This document shows positions 1 to 5,706 of a DNA stretch of 5,706 nucleotides, one piece after another. Numbering within the stretch: the stretch's first letter is position 1; the number at the start of each line of letters is the position of its first letter. The DNA comes from an uncultured Ruminococcus sp. (GTDB lineage: Bacteria; Bacillota; Clostridia; Oscillospirales; Acutalibacteraceae): contig CACXHC010000016.1 in assembly GCA_902767285.1 (NCBI GenBank), positions 1 through 5,706 of the forward strand, written 5' to 3'. A model generated the notes under the pieces. That model was not told the origin of the DNA and ran no database searches. It worked only from the letters and a program-made list of their open reading frames with translations. Made by a program: the position numbers and the translations under genes.

Positions 1-34
1 TCCCAAGAAAGCCAATTTTTCACAGCAACATTTT

Positions 35-592
35 TTATCTCTTTTTATAAGATGCAAGGTCGTCCAAAGAATTTACGGTAATAAGTTTGTCAAATCCGTA
101 AAAACCTGTCTTAGTTCCTCTTGCTTTCAATCTCGGATCTATAATAAGTTCGGTGCTTTGGCAGTTATTAAGAACATCTTTTGTTGCAAGACCGCAAATA
201 TATATGTTGTTTGGCTTTTCTACACTGCGTATGCAGATCATTTGTGCATAGAAATTATTCTTGAAAATTACAGGAAATTTGCCGTATTCAACACTCTTTA
301 TCCCTACATAATAGTTTGGGATATCCGCAGTATTATAAAAATTAGATGGCCCAATTGTCCAATCTATTACCGGAATACCAAAAAATTTTTCCAAAGCGGC
401 TTCGCCCAAAAATCCGGTCATAAATCTTTTGTGTTCTTTTTGATTATCAATTTTGTGATGTGGCTCTTTTGCCTTAGCTTTTACAAGCTCGACAGCAAAA
501 TCCGAAACTTTTGTATATGTAGCATCATCAATTTCAATCAGTTTAAAATTTTCAAAATAAGGGTCAACATTTTGTTGGTAAGTATATGGCAT
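35..592 (-). CDS. Hypothetical protein, possible PD-(D/E)XK nuclease-like fold
   Basis: I do not recognise this 185-residue protein as a named family. It has no signal peptide and no membrane segment, so it is probably cytoplasmic. The middle of the protein faintly resembles small PD-(D/E)XK nucleases. A helix reads GEAALEKFFG (residues 63-72, Glu64), followed by an Asp in TADIP (Asp90), then a strand reading VGIKSV (Lys99). The residue two before the lysine is Gly97 rather than the usual Asp/Glu, so catalysis would need Glu64 to substitute, as happens in some divergent members, or the protein may be inactive. The N-terminal 60 residues are charged and probably helical. The ATG is supported by an AAAGGAGAA site that overlaps the stop of the preceding hydrolase gene 15 bp upstream. 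It is the last visible gene of the gltX-glnS unit. The reading frame is well supported (about 0.85); the nuclease idea is inference (about 0.3). Confidence 0.8.
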   Translation of the reverse strand: MPYTYQQNVDPYFENFKLIEIDDATYTKVSDFAVELVKAKAKEPHHKIDNQKEHKRFMTGFLGEAALEKFFGIPVIDWTIGPSNFYNTADIPNYYVGIKSVEYGKFPVIFKNNFYAQMICIRSVEKPNNIYICGLATKDVLNNCQSTELIIDPRLKARGTKTGFYGFDKLITVNSLDDLASYKKR

Positions 593-600
593 ATCAAAAA

Positions 601-609
601 TTCTCCTTT
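601..609 (-). promoter_or_regulatory. Ribosome binding site of the 185-aa hypothetical gene
   Basis: The minus strand reads AAAGGAGAA, a strong match to the anti-Shine-Dalgarno sequence, with GGAG ending 10 nt before the ATG at 592. It overlaps the TAA of the hydrolase gene (608-610). Ribosomes finishing the hydrolase would therefore pass directly over it, which suggests translational coupling and fixes the start of the downstream gene. Confidence 0.8.
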
Positions 610-1525
610 ATATATTTGTATTTATCCATGAAATAATATCTGAAATAACGGTTTCGGTGCAGTATTCGTGCAAAAGCTCGTGACGGGCATTTCGATATAG
701 TTTGAATGTTGAAGGTGAAGTATCCTTAAGTTTTTTGTACACCTCAAGCACGCCTTTACCGAAATTTCCGAGCGGGTCATGCTCTCCCGAAATTATGAGT
801 GACGGAATTTTAGGAAAATTCGCAAACCACTCTTCGCTGTTGCACTCGTTGCACAATCTGACAATATCGTTCATCGCTTTTATCGAAAACGTGAAATTGA
901 AATACTCGTCATTTTTGTGCGACTCTATAACTTCGGGAAGCGTGGAAAGCCAAGAATAATCATCGGTTTCGGCTCTGAAAACATAGTTATATATATCAAA
1001 AAACATACGCTGTGTTGACTCGGAACGATGTTCGCTGCCCTGTATCATGCTTTTAATATCAGTAACTGCGATACCTATCGGAGCCGCCGGCTGATGTCCG
1101 GAAGTTCCGGCAAGAATTATCCCGTCAGCAATCTGCGGATATTTTTCACAGCATATTCGAGTTGTAAAAGTCCCCATACTGTGACCGAAAATAAAATGCT
1201 TTGTATTGTAATCGCTTATACACTCACAAGCGAATTTGCAAGCATCGTCAACCAAATGCTCAACACCGTTTTCGGACGCAAAAAAGCCGAGTTCATCAAA
1301 ATTTCGGGCAGTTCTGCCGTGACCGAGCTGGTCGTGTGCAAAGCAGACTATGCCATTTTGGGCAAGTCTGCTCATAAACTCGTCATAAAGTTCTATATGC
1401 TCGCACACTCCATGAATTATCTGAACGGTGGCTTTTACCGAACCTATCGGCACATAGATAATGCCGTTCAAATCGTGAATATCATCACTGCTTTTTATTT
1501 TAAGCGGAATCTTAGTGTATCTCAT
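608..1525 (-). CDS. Alpha/beta hydrolase, monoacylglycerol lipase / lysophospholipase-like (serine aminopeptidase S33 type)
   Basis: This 305-residue protein has the alpha/beta-hydrolase layout. An oxyanion-hole region reads IIHGVCEH (His38-Gly39), then comes AHDQLGHGRT (residues 63-71) and the nucleophile elbow GHSMG with Ser116. The acid is in SGEHDPLG (Asp250) and the catalytic histidine in NARHELLHE (His282). The order, spacing and full length fit the Hydrolase_4 / monoglyceride lipase-lysophospholipase group, which hydrolyses acyl esters of small lipids; the actual substrate cannot be read from the sequence. There is no signal peptide or membrane segment, so it should be cytoplasmic. The gene starts 9 bp after the glnS stop, in the same reading frame, with no recognisable Shine-Dalgarno sequence. 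The next in-frame ATG is Met51, which would remove the oxyanion strand, so the start at 1525 is preferred. It is rich in cysteines (for example C41, C61, C96, C100, C102, C125, C126), which fits an anaerobic cytoplasm. Confidence 0.93.
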   Translation of the reverse strand: MRYTKIPLKIKSSDDIHDLNGIIYVPIGSVKATVQIIHGVCEHIELYDEFMSRLAQNGIVCFAHDQLGHGRTARNFDELGFFASENGVEHLVDDACKFACECISDYNTKHFIFGHSMGTFTTRICCEKYPQIADGIILAGTSGHQPAAPIGIAVTDIKSMIQGSEHRSESTQRMFFDIYNYVFRAETDDYSWLSTLPEVIESHKNDEYFNFTFSIKAMNDIVRLCNECNSEEWFANFPKIPSLIISGEHDPLGNFGKGVLEVYKKLKDTSPSTFKLYRNARHELLHEYCTETVISDIISWINTNI

Positions 1526-1534
1526 ATCGAATAT

Positions 1535-3205
1535 TTATTTTTTCTTGAATCCGTCTTTGAGCGATACACTCTTATTGAAAATAAGTTTTCCATCTTTTCC
1601 CGAGTCTTTATCTGTGCAGAAATATCCTATTCTCATAAACTGAAAATGAGTTTTAGAACTTTCCGAAAGTCCTTTTTCAACTTTGCAGTTTTTGAGGATT
1701 TTCAATGAATTGGGGTTTATGTAATCAACAAAATTTTTGTCGGCTGTATCGGGTTCGGGGTCGGTGAAGAGATTTTCGTACATTCTAACTTCTGCATCAA
1801 GACAGTTATTTGCATCTACCCAATGAATTGTACCCTTGATTTTTCTACCATCGGGAGTATTTCCGCCTCTTGTTGCCGGATCGTACTCTGCGTAAACCTC
1901 CAAAAGTTCGCCGTTTTCGTCACGCTTACAACCGGTGCATTTTACGATATATGTTGTTTTTAATCTTACCTCGTTGCCGGGATAAAGTCTAAAATATCCT
2001 TTAACAACGGGAGCGTCCATATAGTCGCTTCTTTCGATATAGCACTCTCTCGAAAAAGTGATTTTTCGTGTACCGTCAGCGGGATTATTCGGATTATTTT
2101 CAATTTCAAATTCTTCGGTCTGCCCCTCGGGATAATTTGTTATAATGAGTTTAACGGGGTCAATTACAGCCATAGTTCTCTCGGCGGTTTCGTTGAGATC
2201 TTCTCTCAAACAATGCTCCAAAAATGCGTAATCAACAGTGGAGTTTGTTTTTGATATACCGATTCTCTCGCAGAAATTTCTTATAGAAGCCGGAGTATAA
2301 CCTCTGCGGCGAAGTCCGCAAAGAGTAGGCATACGGGGATCGTCCCAACCGTCTACAAATCCGTCCTCGACCAGTTTACGGAGTTTTCGTTTACTCATAA
2401 CGGTGTTGGTTATGCCAAGACGAGAAAATTCTATCTGACGTGGTTTTGAAGGAAGAGTTACGTTATCTCTAACCCAGTCATAAAGAGGGCGATGTGCCTC
2501 AAACTCAAGAGTGCAAAGACTGTGGGTTATTCCTTCGAGTGCGTCCTCGATGGGGTGAGCAAAGTCGTACATAGGATAAATACACCAATCGTTGCCCGTG
2601 CGGTGGTGAGTTATTCTGTTGATTCGATAAATAACGGGGTCACGCATATTGAAATTTCCGGAAGCAAGGTCAATTTTTGCTCTGAGAGTCATTTTGCCGT
2701 CCTCAAACTCGCCCGCTTTCATACGCTTGAATAAATCGAGACTTTCTTCAACAGGTCTGTCACGATAAGGACTTTTTGCGGGAGTCGAAACATCTCCTCG
2801 ATACTCTTTGACCTGTTCGGGAGTGAGTTCACAAACATAAGCGAGATTTTTTTCTATTAGTTCGACTGCACACTCGTACATTTTCTCAAAATACTGAGAA
2901 GCAAAATAGAAACGGTCGCCCCAGTCAAAGCCGAGCCATTTTATATCTTCTTTTATGGCATCAACATACTCTTCGTCCTCTTTTGTGGGGTTGGTGTCGT
3001 CCATGCGAAGATTACAAAGACCGTTGTATTTTTCGGCTGTTCCGAAATCTATGCAAATGGCTTTTGCGTGACCTATATGAAGGTATCCGTTAGGTTCGGG
3101 CGGAAATCGTGTATGAACGGTCATTCCGGCGTAATCTCCGCCGGGAGCAATATCTTCGTCTATAAAATCGTGTATAAAATTAGCATTTGAAAATTCTTCT
3201 GCCAT
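1535..3205 (-). CDS. glnS: Glutaminyl-tRNA synthetase (GlnRS)
   Basis: This cytoplasmic class I aminoacyl-tRNA synthetase charges tRNA-Gln with glutamine using ATP. The Rossmann catalytic domain begins with [15 protein letters not shown] (residues 34-48; HIGH at 43-46), followed by RMDDTNP (67-73). The active-site stretch [20 protein letters not shown] (210-229) is typical of GlnRS and specific enough to separate it from GluRS. The KMSKS equivalent is VMSKRKL (269-275). Two beta-barrel anticodon-binding domains fill roughly residue 345 to the C-terminus, with [20 protein letters not shown] and the [19 protein letters not shown] region visible. At 556 residues it matches the usual bacterial length and lacks the C-terminal YqeY-like extension seen in some GlnRS. 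It starts 18 bp after the gltX stop behind an AAAGGA site. Direct glutaminylation by GlnRS is a minority route in Firmicutes, and bacterial GlnRS is generally regarded as horizontally acquired from eukaryotes. Confidence 0.98.
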   Translation of the reverse strand: MAEEFSNANFIHDFIDEDIAPGGDYAGMTVHTRFPPEPNGYLHIGHAKAICIDFGTAEKYNGLCNLRMDDTNPTKEDEEYVDAIKEDIKWLGFDWGDRFYFASQYFEKMYECAVELIEKNLAYVCELTPEQVKEYRGDVSTPAKSPYRDRPVEESLDLFKRMKAGEFEDGKMTLRAKIDLASGNFNMRDPVIYRINRITHHRTGNDWCIYPMYDFAHPIEDALEGITHSLCTLEFEAHRPLYDWVRDNVTLPSKPRQIEFSRLGITNTVMSKRKLRKLVEDGFVDGWDDPRMPTLCGLRRRGYTPASIRNFCERIGISKTNSTVDYAFLEHCLREDLNETAERTMAVIDPVKLIITNYPEGQTEEFEIENNPNNPADGTRKITFSRECYIERSDYMDAPVVKGYFRLYPGNEVRLKTTYIVKCTGCKRDENGELLEVYAEYDPATRGGNTPDGRKIKGTIHWVDANNCLDAEVRMYENLFTDPEPDTADKNFVDYINPNSLKILKNCKVEKGLSESSKTHFQFMRIGYFCTDKDSGKDGKLIFNKSVSLKDGFKKK

Positions 3206-3214
3206 TGTTTCTTA

Positions 3215-3220
3215 TCCTTT
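3215..3220 (-). promoter_or_regulatory. Ribosome binding site of glnS
   Basis: The minus strand reads AAAGGA in the 18-bp gltX-glnS gap, with GGA ending 9 nt before the glnS ATG at 3205. It supports that start and shows that glnS is translated from its own site within the shared transcript. Confidence 0.8.
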
Positions 3221-3223
3221 CTT

Positions 3224-4678
3224 TTACTTTAATTTTTCAAGACCTTTTTCGATTCTCGATAATGACTCTTCTCTGCCGAGAATGTCGAGTATTTCGACTG
3301 CACCGCCCGGAGTAACTTTTTTGCCTGCTGCTGATATTCTAACGGGCCACATAACGGTGCCGTTTTTAACAGCGAGTTTTTCGGCAAGTCCTATAAGTGA
3401 ATCATGGATCGACTGATTTGTCCACTCGGGGAGAGATTTCAGTTCATCGTAAGCGGCTTTCAGCATTACGGGAGCATTTTCAGCATTGGTCTTGCTTTTT
3501 TTGTTTATGAACATTTCGGCATCGTATTCGGGAAGTTCGGCAAAGAAGTCGATAACTTCGGGAATCTGCGTCAGCTTAGTTGTACGCTGCTGTAATATTT
3601 GAGCTATTTTGAGAGTATCGAGGGGCTTGTCGCCTATTGCCTGACGAATAAACGGACGGGCGATTTTTTCGAAATCCTCCACAGTCATAGATTTTATATA
3701 TTCGCCGTTGAACCACTCCAATTTGGCATAATCAAAAACTGCGGGAGATTTGCTTATGCGGTCTACCGAAAATTCCTTTTCGAGTTCGGCGAGAGTGAAC
3801 ATTTCGTTGTTACTGTCGGGACACCAGCCGAGCAGAGCTATATAATTGATGATTGCTTGAGGAAGATAGCCTTCTGCGATAAGGTCATCGAAACCGGTCG
3901 AGCCATGACGTTTTGACAATTTCGAAATATCGCCGTTTTCGTCTTTACCCATAATGAGCGGAAGATGAACATAAACGGGGATTTCCCAACCGAAAGCCTC
4001 ATACAAAAGATTGTATTTGGGAGTTGAGGAAAGATACTCGTTGCCCCTCACAACATGAGTGATTCCCATAAGATGATCGTCAATAACGTTGGCAAAATTA
4101 TAGGTAGGATATCCGTCTGTTTTTATGAGGATTTGGTCTTGCAGTTCGGAGTTAGGAGCTGTAATTTCGCCAAAGACTTTATCAACAAAAGTGGTTGTTC
4201 CGTCGATAGGCATTTTTTGGCGAATAACGTATGGCGTACCTTCGGCGAGCAGTTTGTCTATTTCTTCTTGAGGAAGATTTCGGCAGTGGCGGTCATAACC
4301 GCCGTTTGCAAATTCCTCGGTATTTTTGAGAGCATCGAGTCTTTCTTTTGTGCAGAAACAGCGGTACGCATGACCCTTTTTGATAAGCTCCTCGGCATAA
4401 GGTAAATAAAGGTCTTTGCGTTCGCTTTGAACATACGGCCCGAAATCTCCGCCGATGTCGGGGCCTTCATCGTGTTTCAGACCGGCAGTTTTCAATGTTC
4501 GGTAGATAACATCAACAGCACCCTCGACATATCTTTCTTGGTCGGTGTCCTCTATTCTGAGAACGAAATCCCCCCCTTGCGACTTCGCAATAAGATATTC
4601 GTATAAAGCCGTTCTCAGGTTTCCAACGTGCATGAATCCTGTCGGACTCGGTGCATAACGTGTTCTTACTTTTTTCAT
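3224..4678 (-). CDS. gltX: Glutamyl-tRNA synthetase (GluRS)
   Basis: This cytoplasmic class I synthetase attaches glutamate to tRNA-Glu. The N-terminus RYAPSPTGFMHVGNLRTALY carries the HIGH-type signature as HVGN (17-20), followed by FVLRIEDTDQERY (38-50). KLSKRHG at 253-259 is the KMSKS loop. A zinc-finger-like insertion shows CFC (Cys107, Cys109) and YDRHCRN (Cys132), but the fourth ligand seen in E. coli GluRS (His two residues after the third Cys) is Asn134 here, so zinc binding is uncertain. The helical anticodon-binding region runs from about residue 330 to the C-terminal GREESLSRIEKGL motif. At 484 residues it is full length. Because glnS is adjacent, this GluRS is predicted to be the discriminating type that charges only tRNA-Glu; a GatCAB-dependent role cannot be excluded from this window. 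It is the first gene of the apparent operon, preceded by a 206-bp gap. A run of seven G residues occurs at codons 35-37 (GGD). Confidence 0.98.
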   Translation of the reverse strand: MKKVRTRYAPSPTGFMHVGNLRTALYEYLIAKSQGGDFVLRIEDTDQERYVEGAVDVIYRTLKTAGLKHDEGPDIGGDFGPYVQSERKDLYLPYAEELIKKGHAYRCFCTKERLDALKNTEEFANGGYDRHCRNLPQEEIDKLLAEGTPYVIRQKMPIDGTTTFVDKVFGEITAPNSELQDQILIKTDGYPTYNFANVIDDHLMGITHVVRGNEYLSSTPKYNLLYEAFGWEIPVYVHLPLIMGKDENGDISKLSKRHGSTGFDDLIAEGYLPQAIINYIALLGWCPDSNNEMFTLAELEKEFSVDRISKSPAVFDYAKLEWFNGEYIKSMTVEDFEKIARPFIRQAIGDKPLDTLKIAQILQQRTTKLTQIPEVIDFFAELPEYDAEMFINKKSKTNAENAPVMLKAAYDELKSLPEWTNQSIHDSLIGLAEKLAVKNGTVMWPVRISAAGKKVTPGGAVEILDILGREESLSRIEKGLEKLK

Positions 4679-4690
4679 TTCTTTTCACAT

Positions 4691-4695
4691 TCCTT
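4691..4695 (-). promoter_or_regulatory. Ribosome binding site of gltX, long spacing
   Basis: The minus strand reads AAGGA inside a long A-run, with GGA ending 12 nt before the gltX ATG at 4678. The spacing is somewhat longer than the usual 7-10 nt, but no better site lies nearer, and the conserved GluRS N-terminus (MKKVRTRYAPSPTG) independently fixes the start. Confidence 0.6.
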
Positions 4696-4701
4696 TTTTT
4701 A

Positions 4702-4739
4702 TTTTTTTCTTCTTTTTTTGAAAAAAAAGAAGCAAAAAA
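4702..4739. repeat. A/T-rich inverted repeat in gltX leader (hairpin 1)
   Basis: An 11-bp perfect inverted repeat (4709-4719 with 4722-4732, arm CTTCTTTTTTT) has a 2-nt centre. After one mismatch (4708/4733) it is prolonged by six T:A pairs (4702-4707 with 4734-4739). A-runs rather than U-runs follow the stem on both strands, so it does not look like an intrinsic terminator. In gltX mRNA it would lie just upstream of the ribosome binding site. Confidence 0.6.
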
Positions 4740-4748
4740 ACTTTTTGT

Positions 4749-4778
4749 AAATGTAAAGCAAATTATCGCTTTATATTT
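4749..4778. repeat. Inverted repeat (hairpin 2)
   Basis: Arms 4749-4759 (AAATGTAAAGC) and 4768-4778 (GCTTTATATTT) pair over 11 positions around an 8-nt loop. The single non-Watson-Crick position (4753/4774) is a G-U pair in a plus-strand RNA but a C-A mismatch in a minus-strand RNA. On the minus strand it is followed after about 8 nt by a T-rich tract, so a weak terminator for the upstream glycosyltransferase gene is possible but not convincing. Confidence 0.5.
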
Positions 4779-4796
4779 GGCTTTTTCTGTTGTCCA
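4770..4796 (-). promoter_or_regulatory. Weak candidate promoter for the gltX operon
   Basis: On the minus strand a TGGACA element (4796-4791; five of six matches to the -35 consensus) and TATAAA (4775-4770; five of six matches to the -10) are separated by 15 nt, shorter than the ideal 17. It lies about 90 nt upstream of the gltX ATG and would place the start of transcription within hairpin 2. In such an AT-rich stretch, matches of this quality arise easily by chance. Confidence 0.25.
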
Positions 4797-4833
4797 ACAA
4801 GTCTGAATGCATACAACGCAGTCAGATTTGTTG
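4795..4833. repeat. Long inverted repeat (hairpin 3)
   Basis: Arms CAACAAGTCTGA (4795-4806) and TCAGATTTGTTG (4822-4833) are complementary at 11 of 12 positions. The exception (4801/4827) is a G-U pair if read as plus-strand RNA and a C-A mismatch on the minus strand. After an A/G mismatch (4807/4821) the stem continues with TGC/GCA (4808-4810 with 4818-4820) around a 7-nt loop. No U-run follows on either strand, so it is not a standard terminator. It abuts hairpin 4 with no gap. Confidence 0.65.
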
Positions 4834-4857
4834 CTATGATTTTTTTCAAAATCATAG
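4834..4857. repeat. Perfect inverted repeat (hairpin 4)
   Basis: Arms CTATGATTTT (4834-4843) and AAAATCATAG (4848-4857) form a perfect 10-bp stem with a 4-nt loop. It lies 27 bp beyond the glycosyltransferase stop in the direction of transcription and is immediately adjacent to hairpin 3. It could protect the 3' end of the glycosyltransferase mRNA, but it lacks the U-tract of a Rho-independent terminator. Confidence 0.65.
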
Positions 4858-4884
4858 TGCGTATTGGGAGCAAACACCGCCTGC

Positions 4885-5706
4885 CTATTCTTCGGTTGAA
4901 ATTGTATTATCTCTGATTTCTCGCCTAACACGGCGAATTTCTCTTTTCGCCTCTTTTGTCGGGTGCTTGATTTTCCACGGAATCCATGACAATATTCCGC
5001 ATACCGTACCGACTCCATAAGCAATGTGTAATGTAGGGAACATCAAAAATAACAAAGGTTTGGTTTTGTTGAATCCCCCGAAATTCAAGGCACTTACGGT
5101 TATAGCTATGTCAAAAAGACAGTAAAAAGTCAAAAGCGTTTTTAGAAGGAGCGTTTCCCCCATGCAGGCTCTTATAATGCAAAATGTCAGTGCCAAAACG
5201 AGTCCCAGCGGAGCAAAATGCAAAATCGATAAGCATTTCGGACATTCAAAAAAAGTTAAGCCAATCCAAAATCCGTTGGCGAATTTTTGTCTTATCATAG
5301 CTTTGAACGACTCTCGCATATATTGATTTGATGATATGTTCGGACAACACGCAAATTTGTATCCTTTTTCTCTCATGCGGTAATGGATTTCGTTATCTTC
5401 GGTTCTGCCGAGAAAAATGTTAAATCCACCGACTTTTTCAAAAACTTCTCTTCTGTATGCTGCATGAAAGAGTGAAGAGAGGTATTCTTTTTTTTCGTGT
5501 TTTCTTCGGTATCCCATTATAGAACTGCCAAAAAGACACTCCTCCGCCGCAAGCAGAGTTGTTGACCATTCGTTTTTGTGCTGTGTTATACAAGGTCTGC
5601 CACCGCCAACGATGTCCTCACCGTTTTTTATTTCGATAACGCATTGTTCTACATAATCAAAAGGGATTCGGGCATGAGCATCGATTCTGATTATTATATC
5701 ACCTAA
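4885..5706 (-). CDS. ExoA-like family 2 glycosyltransferase, partial (N-terminus beyond the window)
   Basis: The frame is open from the right edge to a TAG at 4885, giving 273 residues; the first visible ATG (5517) is internal, since conserved sequence lies upstream of it. The visible part begins within the GT-A catalytic domain: DIIIRIDAHARIPFDYVEQC (residues 3-22) carries the metal-binding DxH-type motif of ExoA-like enzymes. The sequence VGGGRP, FHAAYRREVFEKVGGF and GRTEDNE follow (acidic pair Glu103-Asp104, probable catalytic base), and then RQKFANGFW (139-147) in the acceptor/QxxRW-like position. Three hydrophobic segments follow at about 161-181, 185-207 and 217-242, then a charged Arg/Lys/Glu-rich tail. 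This architecture fits a membrane-anchored glycosyltransferase that transfers a sugar to a lipid-linked intermediate in exopolysaccharide synthesis, like succinoglycan ExoA. Donor and acceptor cannot be inferred. About 60-90 N-terminal residues are missing compared with typical ExoA-like proteins. Confidence 0.92.
   Translation of the reverse strand, partial: LGDIIIRIDAHARIPFDYVEQCVIEIKNGEDIVGGGRPCITQHKNEWSTTLLAAEECLFGSSIMGYRRKHEKKEYLSSLFHAAYRREVFEKVGGFNIFLGRTEDNEIHYRMREKGYKFACCPNISSNQYMRESFKAMIRQKFANGFWIGLTFFECPKCLSILHFAPLGLVLALTFCIIRACMGETLLLKTLLTFYCLFDIAITVSALNFGGFNKTKPLLFLMFPTLHIAYGVGTVCGILSWIPWKIKHPTKEAKREIRRVRREIRDNTISTEE

Noticed and set aside
1..34. Possible terminator after the 185-aa gene
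   Set aside because: Only 34 bases are available, and no inverted repeat followed by a U-run could be found in them.
158..631. Plus-strand reading frame of 157 codons opposite the 185-aa gene
   Set aside because: The opposite strand has a strong ribosome binding site, operon spacing and a more protein-like composition; this frame is rich in Ile, Phe and Cys, as expected of an antisense shadow.
1028..1708. Plus-strand reading frame of 226 codons opposite the hydrolase and glnS
   Set aside because: It is antisense to the alpha/beta hydrolase and the end of glnS, both of which have full family motifs, and its product shows no recognisable motif.
4702..4740. Rho-independent terminator between the glycosyltransferase and gltX
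   Set aside because: The stem is almost pure A/T and is followed by A residues on both strands rather than a U-run, so it lacks both the GC-rich stem and the U-tract.
4679..4884. T-box leader upstream of gltX
   Set aside because: No match to the conserved T-box antiterminator sequence (TGGNACCGCG type) was found on the minus strand, and there is no terminator with a U-tract before gltX.
4512..5024. Minus-strand reading frame of 170 codons bridging the gltX start, the intergenic region and the glycosyltransferase end
   Set aside because: It overlaps two strongly conserved genes in another frame, and its translation is low-complexity (KKEEKNKKRNVKRNEK) through the A-rich tract, with no recognisable domain.
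1..5706. CRISPR array, tRNA or rRNA genes, insertion sequence
   Set aside because: No regularly spaced direct repeats, no tRNA or rRNA signatures and no transposase were seen; nearly all of the window is explained by five genes on one strand.

Overview
The window is a moderately AT-rich bacterial segment in which every supportable gene lies on the minus strand. The organism is most likely a low-GC Firmicute of the class Clostridia, possibly a gut Ruminococcaceae/Oscillospiraceae type. This inference rests on the clostridial look of the GluRS N-terminus, purine-rich AAAGGA-type ribosome binding sites, tight gene packing, and adjacent genes for GluRS and a bacterial GlnRS. No rRNA or other taxonomic marker is present to confirm it.

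In the direction of transcription (right to left) the layout is as follows. (1) 5706-4885: the C-terminal 273 codons of an ExoA-like family 2 glycosyltransferase whose N-terminus lies beyond the right edge. (2) 4884-4679: a 206-bp intergenic region packed with four inverted repeats and poly-A/poly-T tracts, plus a weak promoter candidate. (3) 4678-3224: gltX, glutamyl-tRNA synthetase. (4) 3205-1535: glnS, glutaminyl-tRNA synthetase. (5) 1525-608: an alpha/beta hydrolase of the monoacylglycerol lipase/lysophospholipase type with an intact Ser-Asp-His triad. (6) 592-35: an unrecognised 185-aa protein with a faint PD-(D/E)XK nuclease-like pattern. Positions 1-34 hold nothing I can identify.

The last four genes are separated by only 18, 9 and 15 bp and very probably form one transcription unit, gltX-glnS-hydrolase-hypothetical. 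The first two enzymes charge tRNA-Glu and tRNA-Gln directly. The latter is the less common arrangement in Firmicutes, most of which make Gln-tRNA through GatCAB. The two downstream genes have no evident role in translation and look like accessory riders on a housekeeping operon. The points most worth a second look are the hairpin-dense intergenic region, the nuclease-like orphan, and the hydrolase start, which follows the glnS stop in the same frame without a visible ribosome binding site. I found no convincing evidence of a wholly new biological system.
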